A stretch of DNA of 64,000 bases from Nicotiana tabacum (Eukaryota > Streptophyta > Magnoliopsida > Solanales > Solanaceae), in contig NC_134081.1 of the NCBI RefSeq assembly GCF_000715075.1, forward strand, positions 111,946,289 through 112,010,288, written 5' to 3'. Below, in pieces: positions 57,777 to 64,000 of this stretch. The notes beneath the pieces were generated by a model that made no database searches, was not told the origin of the DNA, and worked only from the letters and a program-made list of their open reading frames with translations. The translations under genes were made by a program, and so were the position numbers. The stretch's first letter is position 1; the number at the start of each line of letters is the position of its first letter.

Positions 57777-60452
57777 TGTCACGACCCAACATCCACTATA
57801 GGTCGTGATAGCGCCTAACGCCACCGTCAGACAAGCCAACAGTGATTGATCAACTTAATTACTCATTTTTATTACTTGAAATCATAATTCCCATTAATTA
57901 AATAGTATAAAATGAAGATTTCCATGGTGAAATGATAATAATTACGTAAACTACCATACTAAACATCCAGTAGGAACCCTTAAAACCTGGTGTCATAAGT
58001 GCATGAGCATTGACTAGGAAATATAATAAAATACAACATTTGTCTGGAATACAAGTTAGACAGGAGAATATAAATAATCTGATGGAGACTCTCTTTGCTG
58101 TGGATCGTAACATGGAATGCAGCTAACTGTAATCTCCCCACAATAGCTGCACCTTCGCACCCATAAGACCACCAGAGATATATGTATCTGCACAATAAGT
58201 GCAGCAAGTGCAGCATGAGTACGTAAATCAATACGTACCAAGTAAGTATCTAGCCTAACCCCGGAGAAGTAGTGACGAGGGGTCTACATCGACACCTCCT
58301 AGTGGTCCAATAAATCAAATACAGTATGAAGTAAACAGATGTGAGGTAGAGTAAACAAACGAAACAAACAAGTATAAATACGTGATACAATCCTCCTCTC
58401 AACAATAAACTCAAGCTCTCATTTAGCATATACCTCCTCAAGAAGAGTATATGTATATAATGTACCTCACCAGATAGGTCGTCACAGTTCTAATCAAGAA
58501 AACTCACAGATACACTGGCTTTAGATTAAGAAGCTTTAACGGGTCCTTGACCCCATTCACGAATAAATGTGCGAGTTATGAACTTTAAGGAAGATTTTCG
58601 ATGAAAACGCACATCGCGAGAGAAATTCGTAAAGGGAGCACAATTATTCCCCGGCTAAATCAAGTAGCTCGCCACATCTCTACAATAGAGAGTCTATCAC
58701 TCTATGCAATTCTAGTCTCAAGTCGTAACGCGAAATAAAGGAATTTAATTGAGCAAAGATAACTCAAATAGTACAATTATAGCATGGCGTGAACCTAAGT
58801 CTACCCGAACATAATCAGGAATTCTAGCATACGCACGGACACTCATCACCTCGTACGTGTATAGCTCCAATAACATGTAGCAAATAAGAATATAACACCT
58901 ACTGGGTAATTTCCCCCTCACAAGGTTAGACAGGAGACTTACCTCGCTCCGAAGTTCCATAGCCGGCTCCAACGTCTCTCTAACACCTCGAACCGATGGC
59001 CATCATTCAAAAACTAGTCAAACAATGTGCAAACCAATCAAAATATACTTTAATACCCATAATTAATCAATTTAAACAAATTTCCAACTCCGCTCGAAAA
59101 AGTCAATAAAGTCAACCCTCAGGCCCACGTGACCGGATTTCGAAATATTTTGATAATAAACTTTACCCATAACACCAAGAACTCAAATATATAATTTATT
59201 CCAAATTTCACGTTCAATTTCGTGGTCAAGGTCCAAAAATACCAAATTCTAGGTTTTCTTCAAAATCACACAATTTCCACCAATTTCCATATTCAAATCC
59301 ATGTATAATTCATGTATTTAACTCACAATGTGAAGAAATCACTTACTTAGTGATGGGTGATGAAGAAGCTCCCACAAAATCGCCCCAAGCTCGGCTCCCA
59401 TGAAAGATTTGAGATAAAATGAGCCAAAATCCATTTTTGCAAACTTATATACTGCCCAGGCGACCTTCATCACGAACGCACCACTGCCCTCGCGTTCGCG
59501 AAGCTCAACAAACTCAGGACCCAAAATTCTTCTTAGCGAACGCGAGGTTGGTATCACGAACGCGATGCTTCACCAGGATGCTCTATTGCGAACGCGTCCA
59601 CTCCATTGCGAACGCGAAGACCAATCTCCCCCAGGCTAGCTTCCCCAGCGCGAAGGCATAGAACTGCTGCCCAAACGTACGCGAACGCGAGCTACCAGTC
59701 GCGAACATGAAGCACAAAATCTCAGCATCCAAAAATCCTTTTTCACGAACGCGTGAATCCCTTCCCGTTCGCAAAGAACAAAACCAGAACCAGCAACAAC
59801 AACAGCCAAAAATAGGGAGAAATAACCCAAAACTATCCTGAAACACACCCGAGACCCCCGGGACTCCATCCAAACATACCAATGCATCCCAAAACATAAC
59901 ATAAACCTACTCGAGGCCTCAAATCACACCAAACAACATCAAAACTATAATTCAACGATTGAAAGCTTTCTTTAAACTTTCAAACCTTCAAACTACGACG
60001 AACGCGTCCGATTCATATTTAAACATTCTGGAATGACACCAAACTTTACGTACAAGTTATAAATCACGATACGAACCTATTTTAAGGCTCGAAATATCAA
60101 ACGAATATCGATAACACCAAAGCCTACTTCAAACCAAACTTAGGAAATTTTTAAATCTTCAAAAATGCTAACCTTCCATAATAAGTGCTGAAATACTTTC
60201 GGACCACCCGATTCTAAACCCGAACATACTCCCAAGTCCGAAATCATTATACGACCTATTGAAACCTTCAAATCCCGATTCCGAGATCTTTTACTCAAAA
60301 ATCAAACCTTAGTCAATTCTTCCAAATTGAGATTTTTCTATCTGAATCAACTCTAAACTTTCCAAAGTCGTAATACATGAAGTGAAGCTACTCAAGGCCT
60401 CAAACCGCTGAACGACACATTAGAGCTCAAAATTATCAATCGGATCGTTACA
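57777..60452 (-). repeat. Solo LTR inside the hAT gene (Tekay-type superfamily)
   Basis: It runs TGTCACGACCC to CGGATCGTTACA on the plus strand, 2676 bp, with no internal region. It is flanked by ATGGT (57772-57776) and ATGGA (60453-60457), a 5-bp duplication with one mismatch, and it splits the transposase codons around INIM/ETSSGG. It has a palindrome cluster with CGCGAACGCGA-type motifs at 59460-59770 and then a TATATAAG box (minus strand, about 59452-59445). The putative leader intron runs from donor GAG|GTAAGTCTC at 58942 to acceptor TTATTGTGCAG at 58188 (755 nt). Confidence 0.9.
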
Positions 60453-61991
60453 ATGGAAACTTCTAGTGGTGGTCCAGTATTTTGAAAATCAATCAATTCA
60501 AGTGGCGTTGTGAAGGGTGGCGAATATATAGCTAATTTGTTCATTAAATCAATTGAAGAGGTTGGCGCAAGTAATGTTGTTCAAGTTATCACCAATAATG
60601 CAAGTAATATGAAGCTTGCCGGTTCTACAGTTGAGCAAACATTTCCACATATATTTTGGACATACATGTTTAAACCTTGCACTAAAACGTATGTTCCAAC
60701 CTTCCAAAAAATCAACTCAATTTATAAATTGTAAATGGATTTTAGATTTTATTGGTGAAGTAAGTAGCTTGAAAAACTTTGTATTGAATCATGATATGGC
60801 TCGTGCTCTTTTTCAAAAGCATTCGGCGTTGTCTTTGTTGAAAGTTGTCGAAATGAGATTTGCATCTCATGTTGTCATGACTAGTCATGTTCATCAAGTG
60901 AAAACATCTTTGAAAAGAATGGTAATGGATGATGATTGTAGAAATTATAAGGGAGATAAAGTGATTGAAGCTAAAACGCGTAAATTTAAATCGCTTGTAA
61001 TGAATGACGAATGGTGGGATAAGATTGAGTACTTTTTAAAGTTTACCGAACCAATTGTGTCTATGCTTAGAAGTGTCGATCTTGATGCTCCAAACTTGCA
61101 TCTTGTTTATGATATGTGGGATACAATGATCTAAAAGGTGAAAGCAATTATCTTTGAACAAGAGGGAAAGGATCTTATTATCGGGCAATCAGATATTTTT
61201 TATACAATTCAAGAAATTCTTGTTGCTAAGTGGAATAAGAGTGACACCCCTTTACATTGTATGGCACATACTTTGGTACCAAAATACTACCATGAATCAT
61301 GGATTAAAGGTAAGTCAATGGGGTTCGAAGGCTTGCTCCAAATGAGGATAGAGAGATTTCCTTAAATAGAGTTAAATGCATTCAAAGATACTTTAAAGAT
61401 TCAAATGATCTAAAACAATCGTCTTTGGAGTATGGAGCATTCGCAAGTGGGAGTGGTTTCTTTAGTGAGCCTCATGTGGTTGAGGTTATGATGTATGATG
61501 AGTCTCTATCTTGGTGGGCTAACCATGGTGTAAACGCTCCACTTTTGCAAAGCTTAGCATACAAATTGCTTTCACAACCGGCTTCTTCTTGTTGTTGCGA
61601 AAGGAATTAGAGCACCTATTCGTTGATCCATAGCATCTAAAGAAACAAGTTAGAGATTTCAAGAGCTGAAGATCTAGTTTTTGTGCACTACAATCTTCTC
61701 TTTCTTTCTCATCATAACAAAATATACAAGTGGCCCAAGCAAGTATTGGGATGTTGGTATGTCTATAATCTATGTTTTCTTGAATTTATATTTTCTTTAG
61801 TATTTTTTTATTTTTTAAATCATTTTTATTTTAATTTTGCATTAGATGGAGATTGTTTTGATGTTGATGAAGCCACCAATGATCTACTTGACTTATCAAT
61901 AGATGAACCTCAACTAGAAGGAATCATCTTTGAAGAAGATATTGAAGATGTGCAAGAAAATGATCTTGAAAATATTGAGGAAGAATGCTAA
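60453..61991 (+). pseudogene. hAT transposase, catalytic and dimerisation half
   Basis: It continues the interrupted frame with ETSSGGPVF, NLFIKSIEEVGASNVVQVITNNASNM and FPHIFWTYMF. After a shift come FINCKWILDFIGEVSSLKNFVLNH, VVEMRFASHVVM and WDKIEYFLKFTEPIVSMLR. The C-terminal dimerisation region has SLSWWANHGVNAPLLQSLAYKLLSQPASS, then CERNWS across a frameshift, then SIKRNKLEISRAEDLVFVHYN. A GT...AG intron (61757-61845) joins KYWDV to DGDCFDVDEATNDLLDLS. The final exon ends with an acidic tail at 61989-61991. The catalytic core pattern is recognisable, but stops (60734, 61134, 61363, 61411) abolish function. Confidence 0.87.
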
Positions 61992-62170
61992 ATGTTATTG
62001 TTCAAATGCTAAAACTTAATAGTTACCCTCTCCTAATTTTTATTAGTTTATATAGTTTAATGTTAATGTAACTTTGTATGGGAAATGCTCGAATGGTGAT
62101 TGTAATTGTAGTTTATTTTTGCCTTTTTAGTGCTCATGCTTATTTTGATTGACTTAATGAGAATGGCTAA
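61992..62170 (+). other. Short 3' flank of the hAT pseudogene
   Basis: AT-rich untranslated-type sequence. I see no clear terminal inverted repeat or 8-bp duplication before the next LTR starts. Confidence 0.5.
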
Positions 62171-64000
62171 TGTCACGACCCAATTTCACCTATAGGTCGT
62201 GATGGCGCCCAACACTACAGTTAGGCAAGCCAACTAATAAGTCATACGTACATTGGTTAAACTTTTATTCCAAGAAAATAATAAAATAACAACTTCTACC
62301 AATGTGTGTGTTCCAAGACCCGGTGTCACAAGTGCATGAGCATCTAGTAGATTATACAAAACTCCAAATACTGTCTGAAATAAAATAGACAGAATATAAA
62401 TATAAGAAGAGACACTGGTAGCTGCAGAACGGCTCAGAAAGGCAGCTCACCACTATGCCTCGGGATGACGTGGGTATGTGATGATAGGTCCACCACTAGC
62501 ACATGTCTCAGATCCTGCACAAAAAATGAAGCAAGTGTAGTATGAGTACGTAAACAACGTGTACCCAGCAAGTATCAAGCCTAATCTCGAAGTGGTAGAA
62601 ACGAGATGGCCGACTTTGACACTCACTATGGGTCAATAATAATAACTGAAATATATCTAGAATATTTAAATCAGCATGATTTACAGAATTTACAATAATT
62701 TGTTTAATCAGCAGAGATAATCAAATTCCTTCAATTCAGAAAAATCCCAATTTATCAATTTAAATCTCATTTACAGGAGTAACAATTAATTCCATAAACA
62801 AGCAAGAATAATAATTCATTAAATTCCAAGGATTTTTCCAATTTATTAAATAGCTTCTAAAGCTGAAATAAATTATTAAAGTATCGTGTAATTATTATTA
62901 TTATTAAGCACGATTTGTGCCGAGGACGTACGACCCGATCCAGAGTGTCGTGTACACTGCCGAGGGACGTGCGGCGCGATCCATAGATGCATCTATCCTA
63001 CCGAGGCGTTCGGCCCGCTCCACAAGAAAGGAGGACATTTTCTTATGTGCCTCCGGAAGGACAGTATGTTTATTATAAGATAAACTTGGGAGGAGAACAA
63101 TTTTTTTTGATAATTAATTGATTTAAATAGAAATCAAACCTATGAGATTTTCATCCTTTAATATCTTTATCAAATAATTCACAATATATTCATATATATA
63201 TATATATATATATCAATTAATATTAATTAATCAAAGAATACAATTTACACAAGTAATACATGCTTTGAGTCCTAAACTACCCGGACTTTAGCATTAATAG
63301 TAGCTACGCACGGACTCTCGTCACCTCGTGCGTACGTAGCCCCCACAATTAGCAACAATTATTTAATCTTAATCACCTATGAGGTAATTTTCCCCTCACA
63401 AGATTAGACAAGAGACTTACCTCGTCTTGCTCCAATTTAATCCACTATAAGGCCTTTTCCACGATTATCCAACTCCGTCTGGCTCGAATCTAGCCAAAAT
63501 AATTCGATACAATCACTAAATATTATAGGAATCAAATCTATAAGAAAATACTACATTTTAAAGAAAAGATCCGAAATTAATTAAAATTTTGCCCGCGGGA
63601 CCCACATCTCGGAATCCAGCGAAAGTTATGAAATCCGACAACCCATTCAATTACGAGTCGAACCATACCAGTTTCACTCAAATCCGACTCCGAATCGATA
63701 CCGAAATCTCAAAATTTCATTTCTATGAGATTTCTAAACTTTTTCAAATTTCAATCTCAAAACACTAATTTATGGTGAAAACAATGATATACCTGTATAT
63801 GTAAACCAAATCCGTGTTAGAATTACTTACCCCAATATTTTTCCCTTGAAAATCTGCCAAAAGTCGTCTCTGCTCAAGCTCAAGTTTGTCAAAAATGGCA
63901 AATGGGACGAATGCCCTCTTTTATAAAATTGTCCGGCAGCCTTCGGAACTGGTCCTCGAACTGGGCCTCGATCGCGGCATCGAACCTGTGCCTTCGATCA
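62171..64000 (-). repeat. Partial LTR, Tekay-type superfamily, runs off window
   Basis: It starts TGTCACGACCCAATTTC on the plus strand, the element-direction end of the LTR. It has the same landmarks as the others: acceptor TTTTTTGTGCAG (minus, intron edge 62515), donor GACGAG|GTAAGTCTC (63420; 906 nt), and hairpin-type repeats with GCCGAGG and TCGGC (62925-63010). A TATA box TTTTATAAAA lies at 63919-63928, and the first motifs of a cluster (CCTCGAACTGGGCCTCGAT) at 63953-64000. The rest, including any internal region, lies outside. Confidence 0.85.

Overview
The window is repeat-rich plant nuclear DNA, most likely from a Solanaceae species. That is an inference from the look of the Tekay/Del, Athila and Tat-type LTR retrotransposons, not from a search. 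I find no intact host gene. Almost every base belongs to LTR retrotransposons inserted into each other, with one LINE fragment, one broken hAT transposon, a short AT-rich tandem repeat and a piece of one host gene, a NOP2-like rRNA methyltransferase pseudogene.

Layout. 1-5911: the right-hand part of a Tat-lineage Ty3/gypsy element that has lost pol. It keeps a gag piece, a 49-bp tandem array, a multi-exon antisense gene with its own TATA box, and the 3' LTR. 5912-21830: a minus-strand Ty1/copia element whose right LTR is split by a 10.8-kb minus-strand Tekay-type chromovirus (10607-21426, perfect 5-bp target duplication TAAAA). 21831-22900: four NOP2 exons on the plus strand with one in-frame stop. 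22905-23468: LINE 3' end, minus strand. About 23469-31400: decayed Athila-type element with gag, protease, RT, RNase H and integrase in order, and no recognisable 3' LTR. 31784-32433: an LTR fragment and one unit of a ~166-bp AT-rich repeat.

32434-56338 is one solo LTR ('B', target duplication ATTAG) split by a 20.8-kb element 'E' (35195-56028, target duplication GTATT). E is itself split twice. Inverted element 'D' (38055-44102) sits at E's 5' LTR/primer-binding-site border. Gag-protease-only element 'F' (50487-55203) sits inside E's 3' LTR. 56339-56670 resumes the 166-bp repeat. About 56840-62160 is a hAT transposase pseudogene cut by a solo LTR (57777-60452). 62171-64000 is the start of another LTR of the same superfamily.

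Three designs recur. (1) Clusters of short inverted-symmetric motifs lie just upstream of the TATA-like box in each LTR family. (2) The Tekay-type LTRs share a splice-donor-like GAG|GTAAGT and an acceptor-like TGCAG about 0.75-1.2 kb apart, which could define an intron inside the LTR-encoded leader. (3) Tandem arrays whose unit contains a small hairpin lie inside those putative introns, and a similar array lies in the Tat 3' region. All coding regions carry stops or frameshifts, and the stops I could assign are mostly C-to-T changes (CAG to TAG, CGA to TGA), as expected of methylated heterochromatin.
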